A program made the position numbers and the translations under genes. This document shows, one piece after another, positions 16,894 to 26,977 of a stretch of 64,000 nt of DNA. Location of the stretch: the NCBI GenBank assembly GCA_016280445.1, contig JAEEGS010000033.1, positions 1-64,000 on the forward strand, read 5' to 3'. This DNA is from Bacteroidaceae bacterium (GTDB taxonomy: Bacteria > Bacteroidota > Bacteroidia > Bacteroidales > Bacteroidaceae). The notes under the pieces are model-generated. The model did not search any database, was not told the origin of the DNA, and was given only the letters and a program-made list of their open reading frames with translations. The first letter of the stretch is position 1, and each line of letters opens with the position of its first letter.

Positions 16894-19419
16894 ATGTTAC
16901 CTCTGGATAACACTCAATCAGCCAACGCTGGCTATCAGCAGGGAAGTAAAGCACCAGCGTCATCGGCTGCGAAGCCTGGTGGTGCTTCAGCCTATGCGAA
17001 AGTATTGGATATGTTGACCGTATTTGCGTCAAAGTGGTACTGGTTCGTTCTATGTTTGGCATTAGGATTGACTGGCTCATATATGTATTTGCAAGTGACT
17101 CCGCCTGTTTATACGAGGGAAGCTTCCATCTTGATCAAAAATGAATTTCAGTCCGCTAATGGTGGAAGTGGGGGTGGTAGTGCTGCTGCAAGTATGAACA
17201 TGTTTGGTGGCAACGTGGATGTGAATAATGAATTGTTCACATTGAAAGCACCTCACATTGCCGAGGCCACGGTTCGAGCGTTGAACCTGGAGGTGAACTG
17301 CTATGCACAGGGGCGTTTTCATGAGGAGATTATGTATGGAACCTCTTTGCCAGTTCAGATTCTCCCACGAGATTTGAACGATACGGAATCTGCGGAATTT
17401 ATGTTTGAATTGAAGCCTGACGGTACGTATATAATGACGCATTTCGTCCGAAACGGAAAGAGAATATCGGGTGCTCTTAGAGGGCGAGTGAACACAGCTG
17501 TGAAGACACCAATCGGACGAGTGGATGTGGCTGAATCACCCAATTATATACCTCAGGATTTGGTGTTGAGAGTGGAGCGTACACCAATTCAGACAGCAGT
17601 CAATAAAGTGTCATCAAATTTGAGTGTGAGTGCTGTGAGTGAGGTGTCCACAATCATCCAGATGACGTATATGGATACCAGTCCACAACGTGCCGAAAAT
17701 GTATTGTCAACAATCATCAATGTGTATAACGAACGGTGGGTGGAAGATTGTAACCGACGTGCAGTTTCCACTTCCGAATTTATCGGAAAACGTCTTGAGG
17801 TGATTGAAAAGGAGTTGGGTTCTGTGGAAGATGACATTTCAGAATTTAAGGCTGCCAATCTTATTCCGGCGGGAAGCAACGATGTGGCTGATATTTACGT
17901 GTCACAGGCAACAACGGCATCGGCGCAGACGACGGAACTGAACAACCAGTTGCAGATGGCACGTTATGTACGTGGCTATTTGACAAATCCAAACAATAAG
18001 TTTACGCTTATCCCAGCCAATCAGGGCGTGAATAGCCCGAATATCAGTAGTCAGATTACGGAATACAACACGTTGTTGCTTTCGAGGAATAATTTGTTGA
18101 GCGCCAGTTCGATGCAAAACCCTCTCATTCAGGAGAAAGATCTTCAGTTGGAAGAGTTGCGTAATGCACTCATCGCTTCGGTGGACAATCACATTGCTTC
18201 GTTGAATGTGGCATTGCAGTCAGCGCAGGCTCTTCAGGGACAGGCGAATAGTAAAATTGCATCTTCTCCCGACCAATCAAAATATCTGTTGAATGTGGAG
18301 CGTCAACAGAAAGTAAAAGAAAATCTTTATCTGTATTTGTTGCAGAAGCGTGAAGAGAATGAGCTTTCACAAGCATTCACAGCTTATAACAATCGTGTCA
18401 TCAATCCACCTACAGGTTCCAACGCTCCAACAGCACCAGTTCCAAGTATGATATGGTTGATTGGTGCAGTGGCAGGAATCGCATTGCCAGGCTTGATCAT
18501 TTTCTTGATGGAAGCTATCAATAACAAGGTGCGTGGTCGCAAGGATCTCGATGAACTCTCCATTCCGTTTATTGGTGAGATTCCGACCCATCGTCACCAC
18601 CGTACGTTTAAGGAGAAACTAATTGGTCCATGGCAGAAGTTGTGGAACAATATTCTGGTGGCGTTGAAGCTTAGTGAAGAGAAAGAGGATAAGACATTGC
18701 ATATCTTAGTGAAAGACCATTCACGAAATGTCATCAATGAAGCTTTCCGTGTCATTCGTACCAATATTGAATTCATGACAGCCAAAGGCAGTCGTGGGAA
18801 GGTCATCATGCTGACATCGTTCAACCCGAACTCAGGTAAAACCTTTGTGGTGACCAACCTGATTACTTCATTTGCCATTAAGCGTCAGCGAGTGTTGGCC
18901 ATCGACCTAGACCTTCGTAAGGCCTCACTGTCGGCCATGGTGGACAAGCCTAAAATTGGTATTGCGGATTACCTGTCGGGTGTGACGGATAGTTTCGATG
19001 ACATAGTGGTGCGTGATGCGACTCATGAGTATCTGGATGTGGTACCAGTAGGAACAATACCGCCGAACCCGACAGAATTGCTCTTTGATGACCGTTTGGC
19101 TAAGTTGTTAGAAGAGTTGCGTAATCAGTATTCATATATTGTTCTTGACTGTCCACCAGTGGAGATTGTGGCCGATGCTACAATTGTGGGACGATGTGCA
19201 GACACGACGCTCTTCATCATTCGTGCAGAAATGCTTGATAGAGGTTTGCTGCCTGACATTCAGAAATATTATGATGAGAACCGTTTGCCGAAGATGTCGA
19301 TTATTCTGAACGGAACAACGGATTCCTTCTCCTACTATGGTTATCACCGCTATGGCTCGCGTTATGGCTACTACGGTGGTTCTGGTGCTTATGGTGGATA
19401 CACAAAGGACGATGATTAA
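16894..19419 (+). CDS. Wzc-like chain-length regulator and BY-kinase tyrosine autokinase
   Basis: The 841-residue inner membrane protein has an N-terminal Wzz domain with a first TM (WYWFVLCLALGLTGSYMYL, about 48-66), a long periplasmic coiled region, a second TM (MIWLIGAVAGIALPGLIIFL, about 525) and a cytoplasmic BY-kinase. Kinase motifs: Walker A in FNPNSGKTFV, Walker A' in VLAIDLDLRKASLS and Walker B in YIVLDCPPVEIV. The C-terminal tail holds nine tyrosines within about 25 residues (SYYGYHRYGSRYGYY...), the expected autophosphorylation cluster. It controls polymer length and export with the Wza-like lipoprotein upstream. Confidence 0.92.
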   Translation: MLPLDNTQSANAGYQQGSKAPASSAAKPGGASAYAKVLDMLTVFASKWYWFVLCLALGLTGSYMYLQVTPPVYTREASILIKNEFQSANGGSGGGSAAASMNMFGGNVDVNNELFTLKAPHIAEATVRALNLEVNCYAQGRFHEEIMYGTSLPVQILPRDLNDTESAEFMFELKPDGTYIMTHFVRNGKRISGALRGRVNTAVKTPIGRVDVAESPNYIPQDLVLRVERTPIQTAVNKVSSNLSVSAVSEVSTIIQMTYMDTSPQRAENVLSTIINVYNERWVEDCNRRAVSTSEFIGKRLEVIEKELGSVEDDISEFKAANLIPAGSNDVADIYVSQATTASAQTTELNNQLQMARYVRGYLTNPNNKFTLIPANQGVNSPNISSQITEYNTLLLSRNNLLSASSMQNPLIQEKDLQLEELRNALIASVDNHIASLNVALQSAQALQGQANSKIASSPDQSKYLLNVERQQKVKENLYLYLLQKREENELSQAFTAYNNRVINPPTGSNAPTAPVPSMIWLIGAVAGIALPGLIIFLMEAINNKVRGRKDLDELSIPFIGEIPTHRHHRTFKEKLIGPWQKLWNNILVALKLSEEKEDKTLHILVKDHSRNVINEAFRVIRTNIEFMTAKGSRGKVIMLTSFNPNSGKTFVVTNLITSFAIKRQRVLAIDLDLRKASLSAMVDKPKIGIADYLSGVTDSFDDIVVRDATHEYLDVVPVGTIPPNPTELLFDDRLAKLLEELRNQYSYIVLDCPPVEIVADATIVGRCADTTLFIIRAEMLDRGLLPDIQKYYDENRLPKMSIILNGTTDSFSYYGYHRYGSRYGYYGGSGAYGGYTKDDD

Positions 19420-19473
19420 GAGAAATGATAAGACGTAGTATTGATAATAATAATGAAAAAATAGAATAAGACT

Positions 19474-20577
19474 ATGAGTAACACTAAACGTAAAGTTCTT
19501 TTCTTGGTGGAATCTCTTGAAGGAGGAGATGCTTCTAAAGCATTGGCCACTTTAGTGCAGTACATTGACAAAACCAAGTTTGATGTGACTGTTTGTTCCA
19601 TCAATGGTGGGGGACAATATGAGTCTACCATCAGAGAAAATGTCAATTACAAAGCTGTATTGGATAGTTCGAGTGGAATGAAGCGAAAGATGGTGTATAA
19701 AAACTTGCCTCTTTCGTTAGTGTACAAGATGTACATACCACAGGGAAACGATGTGGAAATTGCCTATACAGAGGGGTTTGCCACAAAGTTGTTAAGCCGC
19801 GCTTCTGGTAAGGCGAAGAGATATGCTTGGGTACATACGGATTTGTATAAGAACCATTGGACAAAGGAGGTCTTCAGCAGCGTGAAAGAAGAAACAGATG
19901 CTTACAATAATTATGATGGCATCATTGGAGTGACCAATTTGATTTGTGAGGCTTTCAAAAAAGCTCTTCCAGATGTAAAGAAGTCCATAGAAACCATCAA
20001 TGACCCGATTGATTCTTTGTCAGTGCGTCTGAAGTCGTTGAATGCTGGTAGCGAGAACGAGGATAACGTGAAGATTCGTTTGGTCGCTCAAGGCCGTCTG
20101 GAAGCACAAAATGAATATGGCCGCCTTCTGCGTGTGGTCAATCGTCTCGTCAAAGAAGGTTATGATATAGGATTATGGGTTTTTGGAGATGGATCAGAGC
20201 GTGGTATTCTCGACCACTATATCACAGAAAACAATTTGCAGGACCGGGTGAAGCTTTTCGGAGCGCATCCAAATCCCTACCGTTTCATGGTAAAGGGAAA
20301 TCTCTTTGTTTGTTCTTCTTACGGTTCCGCAGTCATTAAGGCACTCATTTTGGGATTACCTGTCATTGCCACCGAAACTCCTGAACTCTGTGAACTCCTG
20401 AAGAATGGTGAAAGCGGACTGATTGTCGCCAACAACGAAACCGCCCTATATAATGGCATCAAGAAACTTTTGGATGATTCTCAGTTGCTCAAGCAATACA
20501 GGCAAAAGGGAGAAGCCCGTGGTTGGGATTTTGACATCGAAGCCTTAATGGTGCCTTATGAGAATCTTTTGTCTTGA
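19474..20577 (+). CDS. Glycosyltransferase, GT4-like
   Basis: This 367-residue protein has the GT-B fold features of GT4: an N-terminal VLFLVESLEGGDASKALATL, a sugar-nucleotide domain starting IRLVAQGRLEAQNEYGRLLRVV, LWVFGDGSERGILDHYI, and the C-terminal segment GSAVIKALILGLPVIATETPEL. The usual EGFG is replaced by SYGSAVIKAL. It belongs to the same subgroup as the proteins at 24873 and 26974 (all have G.GSERG or similar and a PNPY element). It presumably adds one sugar of the capsule repeat on the cytoplasmic face; donor unknown. Confidence 0.8.
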   Translation: MSNTKRKVLFLVESLEGGDASKALATLVQYIDKTKFDVTVCSINGGGQYESTIRENVNYKAVLDSSSGMKRKMVYKNLPLSLVYKMYIPQGNDVEIAYTEGFATKLLSRASGKAKRYAWVHTDLYKNHWTKEVFSSVKEETDAYNNYDGIIGVTNLICEAFKKALPDVKKSIETINDPIDSLSVRLKSLNAGSENEDNVKIRLVAQGRLEAQNEYGRLLRVVNRLVKEGYDIGLWVFGDGSERGILDHYITENNLQDRVKLFGAHPNPYRFMVKGNLFVCSSYGSAVIKALILGLPVIATETPELCELLKNGESGLIVANNETALYNGIKKLLDDSQLLKQYRQKGEARGWDFDIEALMVPYENLLS

Positions 20578-20615
20578 TATGAAGATGGGAGAATCTGTAA
20601 GGAAATGAATTTGTA

Positions 20616-22103
20616 ATGGCAGACTCTTTAAAACAAAAGACTCTTTCAGGCTTAGTCTGGAATTTTCTGGAAACTTTTGCCTTACAAGGCTTTGGCTTTG
20701 TCCAGGGGATTATATTGGCTCGTTTGTTGATGCCATCAGATTATGGTTTGATAGCAATGACGGCAGTATTCTTTACCATCTCCTATGCTTTGGCCGATAC
20801 GGGTTTTACTTCGGCATTAATTCGAAAAAAAGAAAGGAAGGAAATAGATTATTCAACGGTGTTTGTCGCAAATATAGTGATCACCTTTATCTTGTGTGTT
20901 ATATTATGTTTGTGTGCTTCTTTTATTGCCAAGTTCTATAAAGAACCGTTATTAGAGAAGATTGTATGCATCAATGCTCTTTTGATGTTTTTGACGTCGT
21001 TCCTTTCCATATTGTCAAATAGGTTGACAATTCAGTTGCAGTTCAAGGATAAGAGCATCGTTAATGTGATAGCAGCGGTGGTAACAGGATGCATATCAAT
21101 GGGTATGGCCTTTTGGGGATATGGGGTATGGTCTTTGATTTTCCCCAACTTTGTGTCATTTTTGATTCGTCTTGTCATGTATTGGCGGTATTTGCGATGG
21201 TTCCCCCAATGGGCTTTTTCATGGAGTATATATAAAGAATACTTCTCATATGGTTCTAAGATGCTATTGACAACTTTGATAGGAGCCGTGTATAATAATA
21301 TATATCCGATATTTATAGGTAGATATTATTCATCTATGCGTTTGGGATATTATAATAAAGCACAATCGTATGCAGCATTACCTTCTAGTATTGTTGGGAC
21401 GGCGATCTCTAAGGTAACTTTTCCTGTTTTGGCAAAAATACAAGATGATGATGATGTTCTTAGAATGATATATCGCAAAATGATTAGGGTATCTGCATTT
21501 GTTGTGTTTCCTACTGCCACTCTGATAGCTGTGCTGGCTCGACCTTTGGTGCTGGTTCTTCTGACGGAAAAATGGGAACAGAGTATCATTTATCTGCAGA
21601 TTTTATGCTTTGCGGCCATGTGGGATCCAATCCACTCATTGAATCTCAACCTGTTAATGATAAAAGGACGCTCGGAGCTCTTCCTTCGTTTGGAGATTAT
21701 AAAGAAGATAATAGGTATTGGACTCTTATGTGTTACAATTCCAATGGGACTGGTTGTAATGTGCTATGGACAAGTGGTGGCCGCTATTTTATTCCTTGTA
21801 ATTAACACCTATTATACGGGGAAATTTATAAACGTGGGTTTTTTTAGGCAGATACGAGATTTAGTGCCTACAATTTTATCTACGTTAGCAATGGGAGGAT
21901 TTGTATGGCTTGTTCTGTGGCCGATTCCATCATTTTATGTTCAGATTGTAGTCGGAAGCATTATCGGTATATGTAGTTATTGGGGTGTGGCTAAAATTAC
22001 GAAATCAGAAGATTATGATTCTTTCTTGGATCTGGTAAAACGAGGCGTGCCTGAAAAATATTGGGAGAAGATGTTTTTTTGGAAAAAGGCGAGAATATCG
22101 TGA
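20616..22103 (+). CDS. Wzx-type polysaccharide flippase (WzxC-like)
   Basis: This 495-residue polytopic membrane protein begins MADSLKQKTLSGLVWNFLE and continues ILARLLMPSDYGLIAMTAVF, the signature opening of WzxC-like MOP/MATE superfamily exporters. About 14 membrane segments are expected. It flips the lipid-linked repeat unit to the periplasm for polymerisation by the Wzy-like protein at 29633. Codon use becomes visibly AT-rich from here to about 24.8 kb, suggesting this part of the locus was acquired separately from the flanks. Confidence 0.88.
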   Translation: MADSLKQKTLSGLVWNFLETFALQGFGFVQGIILARLLMPSDYGLIAMTAVFFTISYALADTGFTSALIRKKERKEIDYSTVFVANIVITFILCVILCLCASFIAKFYKEPLLEKIVCINALLMFLTSFLSILSNRLTIQLQFKDKSIVNVIAAVVTGCISMGMAFWGYGVWSLIFPNFVSFLIRLVMYWRYLRWFPQWAFSWSIYKEYFSYGSKMLLTTLIGAVYNNIYPIFIGRYYSSMRLGYYNKAQSYAALPSSIVGTAISKVTFPVLAKIQDDDDVLRMIYRKMIRVSAFVVFPTATLIAVLARPLVLVLLTEKWEQSIIYLQILCFAAMWDPIHSLNLNLLMIKGRSELFLRLEIIKKIIGIGLLCVTIPMGLVVMCYGQVVAAILFLVINTYYTGKFINVGFFRQIRDLVPTILSTLAMGGFVWLVLWPIPSFYVQIVVGSIIGICSYWGVAKITKSEDYDSFLDLVKRGVPEKYWEKMFFWKKARIS

Positions 22104-22113
22104 AAGGATGTTC

Positions 22114-22149
22114 TTGTAAAATAAACATAACAGAAAGGGTATTTTACAA
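22114..22149. other. Inverted repeat between flippase and glycosyltransferase
   Basis: A perfect 10-bp inverted repeat (TTGTAAAATA / TATTTTACAA, 16-nt loop) nearly fills the 55-nt gap. In RNA it would form an AU-rich hairpin 9 nt before the next start; an attenuator or processing site is possible. Confidence 0.5.
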
Positions 22150-22158
22150 AACTTAATT

Positions 22159-23067
22159 ATGAATGATTTTGTGAGCAGTTCAAACGCATATCCACGAATT
22201 TCCATTGTTACTCCCAATTATAACAAAAAGATGTTTTTGGAGAAGACTATTCGATCGGTGCTTTCTCAAGGATACCCTAATCTTGAATATATTGTGATAG
22301 ATGGAGGAAGTACGGATGGGTCTGTTGAAATCATTAAGAAATACGAGAAAAATTTGGCATATTGGGTATCAGAGCCAGACTTAGGAATGTATCACGCAAT
22401 TAAGAAGGGCTTTGAACATGCAACAGGTGAGATTATGGCTTGGATTAATTCGGATGACATGTATTATCCTAATGCATTGTTCACGGTTGCACAAATTTTT
22501 TCTGATTTACCTAATGTTTCATGGTTGTCGGGAGCGCAGACACATTACGATGAAAGTGGCAGAACAGTAAAGGTTTGCCCAAGTGTTTATTTTAACCATA
22601 ATAGTTTTCTTCTGGGTATTTATCAATGGATACAGCAGGAAACTACTTTTTGGAGAAGAAGTTTGTATGACAAGGCTGGGGGGGTAAAGACTGACTATAA
22701 GCTTGCTGGTGACTTCGATTTATGGATGCGATTCTCTAGGCACGAGAAACTTTTCATTACAGATGCTTTGATTGGAGGATTTCGTCATTCCAAGAATCAA
22801 TTATCACATCAGATGGAGAAATATTGTGGAGAGGTGGATGATATTATTTCTGAAGAAATGAAAATATGTGGGAAATCAGAAAGAGCTGCTATTAAGAAAA
22901 TCAAGTTTCTTCTTCGATGTGTTCAATTAGTGAAGAGGATTAAAATATTCAATTGGAAAGGTTTGGAGACTTCTTTGCACAACAAATGGATAAAAGAACA
23001 GCAGAGCCACCACCTTTTCTATAATTATTCAACGGATAAGTTTGAACCACTATTAGCGGCCGATTAG
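22159..23067 (+). CDS. Glycosyltransferase family 2 protein
   Basis: The 302-residue GT-A protein has ISIVTPNYNKKMFLEKTIRSV at the N-terminus, VIDGGSTDGSVEII, and the metal-binding INSDD about residue 95, with the WcaA-like element SEPDLGMYHAIKKGFEHATGE. A later LAGDFDLWMRFSRHEK carries the probable catalytic region. It adds a capsule sugar in the cytoplasm. The following gene encodes a related protein sharing the SE.D.G.Y.A..KG element. Donor and acceptor are unknown. Confidence 0.85.
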   Translation: MNDFVSSSNAYPRISIVTPNYNKKMFLEKTIRSVLSQGYPNLEYIVIDGGSTDGSVEIIKKYEKNLAYWVSEPDLGMYHAIKKGFEHATGEIMAWINSDDMYYPNALFTVAQIFSDLPNVSWLSGAQTHYDESGRTVKVCPSVYFNHNSFLLGIYQWIQQETTFWRRSLYDKAGGVKTDYKLAGDFDLWMRFSRHEKLFITDALIGGFRHSKNQLSHQMEKYCGEVDDIISEEMKICGKSERAAIKKIKFLLRCVQLVKRIKIFNWKGLETSLHNKWIKEQQSHHLFYNYSTDKFEPLLAAD

Positions 23068-23101
23068 GTGGAACGATTGGTCTGTAAAAACAAAGTGAAA
23101 G

Positions 23102-23866
23102 ATGAAACTCTCAATTATTACGATTAATTATAACAATTGCTGTGGACTTCAGGCAACGATTGATTCTGTGGTTTCCCAGACTTGTCAAGAGTTTGAGTGG
23201 ATTATTATAGATGGCGGAAGTTCGGATGGTAGTCGTGAAGTTATAGAAAGAAATGTACAACATTTTACTTACTGGTGTAGTGAATCTGACAGAGGTATAT
23301 ACAATGCGATGAATAAGGGGATTAAAAAAGCCACGGGTGAGTATTGTATGTTCTTGAATTCTGGTGATTGCTTAGATGGCGATTGTCTGAAAGAAGTTGT
23401 TCCTCAATTGATGGGAGATGTCATTGTTGGAAGAGTGAAGTCTGCAGAAGATGGAGCACTCAGTTATCCATACGATAATAGTACATTTTCTTTTACTCAG
23501 TTATATTCGTATTCATTTCCTCATCAAGCTTCTTTTATAAAGAGAGATTTGTTTATTAAACATGGTTTTTATGATGAAGATTATAAAATCTTGTCGGATT
23601 GGAAATTCTTTTTGCAGCTTCTGCTCAAAGAAAGAGTGCATATAGAATTTATTTCGGATGTGGTTTCCGTTATTGATTATAATGGAATCTCGAAAACGAA
23701 CAAGGAGTTATTTGTGGTAGAGAAAAAGCGACTACAGGATGAAATAATCCCTCCATATTTGATGAGGGATCTTGAGTATTCATCATCTTTACGTGACCTG
23801 TTTAACCATAAGATAGGGAAGAAACTCTATTCTTTTTTATATAGGTTTTTTGTTTCAAAGAAGTAG
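23102..23866 (+). CDS. Glycosyltransferase family 2 protein, WcaA-like
   Basis: This 254-residue GT-A enzyme opens LSIITINYNNCCGLQATIDSV, has WIIIDGGSSDGSREVI and SESDRGIYNAMNKGIKKATG, and a LNSGD element where a DXD normally sits. Closest in style to colanic acid transferases such as WcaA/WcaE. It lies 34 nt after the related gene at 22159 and 8 nt before another GT2, forming a three-gene GT2 block. Confidence 0.83.
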   Translation: MKLSIITINYNNCCGLQATIDSVVSQTCQEFEWIIIDGGSSDGSREVIERNVQHFTYWCSESDRGIYNAMNKGIKKATGEYCMFLNSGDCLDGDCLKEVVPQLMGDVIVGRVKSAEDGALSYPYDNSTFSFTQLYSYSFPHQASFIKRDLFIKHGFYDEDYKILSDWKFFLQLLLKERVHIEFISDVVSVIDYNGISKTNKELFVVEKKRLQDEIIPPYLMRDLEYSSSLRDLFNHKIGKKLYSFLYRFFVSKK

Positions 23867-23874
23867 CATTTAAT

Positions 23875-24849
23875 ATGGAAGTCTCGATCATCATTCCAAT
23901 ATATAATGGATCAAGATATATTCAAAAGGCTATAGAATGCTTGCAGAATCAGAGGTATAAAGATTTTGAGGCGATATTGGTTGATGATGGCTCCACTGAT
24001 GATTCCTTTGAGATGTGTCAGAGGTATACAGAAGAAGACCCGAGATTTGTTATATTAAGGAAACAAAACGGTGGTGCTTCCGAGGCTCGTAATGCTGGAA
24101 TAAGAATTGCCAAAGGATGTTACATTTGTTTTGCTGACGTAGATGATATTTTTAATGAGTATTATATTGAAGATTTGATGAAATGTGCACAACAGGGAGA
24201 TCTGGTTCTTCAAGGGCGTGTGCGACTCTCAAAGAATAAAGAAACAATTATTCCGGTTCAGCAAGAAGGAATATATGATTTGAGGAAAAATCCAGAAAGT
24301 TTCTTTAGTATGGTTGATATAGAAAAATATGGTGCTCCATATTGTAAACTGTTTTCAAATGAGATAATTCATGGTAATAAAATCTTTTTTGGAACTAATA
24401 TCTTGTTGGCAGAAGATTTTGATTTTCTTATTCGCTATCTCAGCGTTTGTGATAGGGTAGTTATAGACAATAAGGCTAATTATAGTTATCGCGACAACTA
24501 TGGGTCGTTGTCCACAAAGGCGTATTCTTTTGATATAGAGTATTCTGGATTAAAGCAAATTGATGGCTCTTTATGTCGATTAATGAAAAGATTTAGCGCA
24601 CCTTCATTGCAACCTCTATATGGTAAATCTATTGTATATCATGTTCAAAGAGCTATTTGGGGTAATTATAGAGGATTGACTACACGGCGTGTTAGAATAG
24701 AAAATTTGAAGAATTTGGAAAGAGATTATGGCTCTCTGTATCAAATCTATAGTACATCTGAGACACGTTTCTTAAAGCTTGTGAAGTTTTTGTTTTGTAA
24801 CAAGCATTTCGTCCTAATGGACTTCGTCATGAGTAGAGTTGTGAAATAA
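23875..24849 (+). CDS. Glycosyltransferase family 2 protein
   Basis: A 324-residue GT-A protein with VSIIIPIYNGSRYIQKAIECL, LVDDGSTDDSFEM, NGGASEARNAGIRIAKG and the metal-binding FADVDD about residue 97. The C-terminal half includes LLAEDFDFLIRYL, in line with the GT2 catalytic ED motif. AT-rich codon use matches the neighbouring GT2 and flippase genes. Sugar specificity is unknown. Confidence 0.85.
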   Translation: MEVSIIIPIYNGSRYIQKAIECLQNQRYKDFEAILVDDGSTDDSFEMCQRYTEEDPRFVILRKQNGGASEARNAGIRIAKGCYICFADVDDIFNEYYIEDLMKCAQQGDLVLQGRVRLSKNKETIIPVQQEGIYDLRKNPESFFSMVDIEKYGAPYCKLFSNEIIHGNKIFFGTNILLAEDFDFLIRYLSVCDRVVIDNKANYSYRDNYGSLSTKAYSFDIEYSGLKQIDGSLCRLMKRFSAPSLQPLYGKSIVYHVQRAIWGNYRGLTTRRVRIENLKNLERDYGSLYQIYSTSETRFLKLVKFLFCNKHFVLMDFVMSRVVK

Positions 24850-24872
24850 ATGCGAATCAAACGGAGGCAGGT

Positions 24873-26003
24873 ATGAGAAAAGTTTTATTTCTTATAGATT
24901 CCCTTACGTGTGGAGGAGCTGAGAAGAGTTTGATTTCATTACTTCCTCTACTTGACTACTCAAAGGTTCAGGTGGATTTGATGCTCGTCGAAAGAGGCGG
25001 TGTTTTTGAACAATATGTGCCTAAAGGGGTAAATGTGTTGGACTTCCCACAGTCGCAGACTTTGTTCTTTCGTTTAGGTCAAATATGTTTCTCTGTTTTG
25101 TTGAGGGTGTTGAAAAAACGGCATGGAGCAGAGGTGAGATGGATGGCTATGAATAGAGTGTATGAAGATTTGAAGAAGGAATACGATGTGGCAGTAGCTT
25201 ATCAGCAGGGATTCCCAACGTATTATGTTGCACAGAAAGTACGGGCAAGAAAGAAATATGCATGGGTGAATGCTGATATAAAATGTGCAGGATATGATGA
25301 GGTTTTTAATAGGCATTTTTATGATTCGTATGATTGGGTTGTCCCTGTGAGTGATGTGCTTTGCGATTTGATGAAGCAGACAACATATGTGAAACCTCAA
25401 AAGCTGTTTACCGTTTATGATATCTTGAATGTGGATTTGATTAGGCAGATGAGTTTGGAGAAGGTGGAAGGATTCCCCTGTCAAGGTATTACTATTGTGA
25501 CGACAGGAAGGCTTGCTCCCCCGAAGAATTATCCCTTGGCTGTGGAGACCGCAGCATTGTTGAAGAAGAAAGGGATTGATTTTATATGGTATTTTGTTGG
25601 TGAGGGCTCAGAGAGAGGACATATAGAGGAATTGATTCGGAGCAATGCTTTAAAAGAGCAAGTGAAATTGGTGGGGATGACTCCTAATCCTTATCCCTAT
25701 ATGGCAATGGCGGATGTTTATGTCCAGACATCTTCTTTTGAGGGTTTTGGATTGACTTTGAATGAAGCTCGTATCCTTCATCGGCCAGTAGTTAGCACTA
25801 ATTTCCCCGTTGTGTATAATCAGATCAAAGATGGCGAGAATGGGTTGATTGCAGAAATGACTCCTGAATCTGTGGCAGACAAGATTCTGATGATTGTAAA
25901 TGATGAGGCGTTACGAAATCGCTTGATTGAGGCAACGAAAAAGGAAATCAACACGACCTCTATAACTGAACCCCAGAAAGTAATGGAGTTGTTGTTGGCG
26001 TAG
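24873..26003 (+). CDS. Glycosyltransferase family 4 protein
   Basis: The 376-residue GT-B protein begins KVLFLIDSLTCGGAEKSLISL, has the donor-domain opening TIVTTGRLAPPKNYPLAVE, WYFVGEGSERGHIEELI, and the GT4 EX7E-like motif in SSFEGFGLTLNEARIL. It is a retaining sugar transferase acting in the cytoplasm on the growing repeat unit. It groups with the proteins at 19474 and 26974. Confidence 0.87.
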   Translation: MRKVLFLIDSLTCGGAEKSLISLLPLLDYSKVQVDLMLVERGGVFEQYVPKGVNVLDFPQSQTLFFRLGQICFSVLLRVLKKRHGAEVRWMAMNRVYEDLKKEYDVAVAYQQGFPTYYVAQKVRARKKYAWVNADIKCAGYDEVFNRHFYDSYDWVVPVSDVLCDLMKQTTYVKPQKLFTVYDILNVDLIRQMSLEKVEGFPCQGITIVTTGRLAPPKNYPLAVETAALLKKKGIDFIWYFVGEGSERGHIEELIRSNALKEQVKLVGMTPNPYPYMAMADVYVQTSSFEGFGLTLNEARILHRPVVSTNFPVVYNQIKDGENGLIAEMTPESVADKILMIVNDEALRNRLIEATKKEINTTSITEPQKVMELLLA

Positions 26004-26020
26004 AGGATGGTGAGAGGAGT

Positions 26021-26977
26021 ATGAAAGTTTGTACGATTACATGTCAAAACGCAGATAATCATGGTGCTCGTTTGCAATGCTATGCCTTGGTCAAGCATTT
26101 GCAGAAGCTGGGGCATACTGTGGAGGTGATAGATTATCAGCCTGATTATATGCGAGGACCTTGTTTATGGTATTGGCCAGGCTTTTCTTTGAAGCAGTGG
26201 GCGAAACTATTTTTGCAAATCCCCGCTAGAAAACGCAATGTCCGAAGGCATCAGTTCTTCGAAGCTTTCTCTAAGAAATACATCCCCTTGACCCGTGTCT
26301 ATTATAGCATAGAGGAACTCCGTCAGGATCCTCCTAAGGCTGATATGTATATAGCTGGTAGTGATCAGATATGGAATACGACATTTCCTAATGGCACAGA
26401 TCCTGGCTATTATCTTGATTTTGGTTCAGAAGAGATTCGCCGAGAAAGTTTTGCGGCTAGTTTTGCCACAAGAGAGATTGTTCCGTCTGCTTTGGCATTT
26501 GTGAAGGAGAATCTGAAGAGATTTGATAAGATTACTGTGAGGGAACAATCAGCCTTGAAGATATTAGAGGACTTGGGGTATCATGGGACATTGCAGGATG
26601 ATCCAGTTTTCTTGCTGTCTTCAGAAGAGTGGGATGAAATAGCCGATGGAACAGGGATGGGGGAACGATATGTTTTGGTGTATGATTTTTATGCTGATGA
26701 AAAGATAATGCAGGTTGTACAATCGATTGCAACAGAAAAGGAATGTAAGATATATGCTGTTTGCCCAACGAATTTGTCCTATGCGGATAAAAACTTTGTG
26801 TATTCTGGACCTGAGACTTTTGTTTCATTGATAAAGAATGCAACTTATGTGGTGAGCAACTCATTTCATGGGACGGTTTTCGCTATGATTTATCGTGTAC
26901 CTTTCAAGGTTGTGGATCGTCCAGATGGGTTAAATGTGAGAATGCACGATTTATTGGAACGCTATAGTAAGAAATGA
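26021..26977 (+). CDS. Polysaccharide pyruvyl transferase family protein
   Basis: This 318-residue protein has the typical N-terminal CTITCQNADNHGARLQCYALVKHL, DMYIAGSDQIWNTTF and ESFAASFATREI segments, and the C-terminal VVSNSFHGTVFAMIYRVPFK that marks the pyruvyl transferase (CsaB/WcaK-like) family. It should add a pyruvate ketal to a sugar from phosphoenolpyruvate, giving the polymer negative charge. It overlaps the next glycosyltransferase by 4 bp (ATGA), so the two may act on the same residue. Confidence 0.87.
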   Translation: MKVCTITCQNADNHGARLQCYALVKHLQKLGHTVEVIDYQPDYMRGPCLWYWPGFSLKQWAKLFLQIPARKRNVRRHQFFEAFSKKYIPLTRVYYSIEELRQDPPKADMYIAGSDQIWNTTFPNGTDPGYYLDFGSEEIRRESFAASFATREIVPSALAFVKENLKRFDKITVREQSALKILEDLGYHGTLQDDPVFLLSSEEWDEIADGTGMGERYVLVYDFYADEKIMQVVQSIATEKECKIYAVCPTNLSYADKNFVYSGPETFVSLIKNATYVVSNSFHGTVFAMIYRVPFKVVDRPDGLNVRMHDLLERYSKK

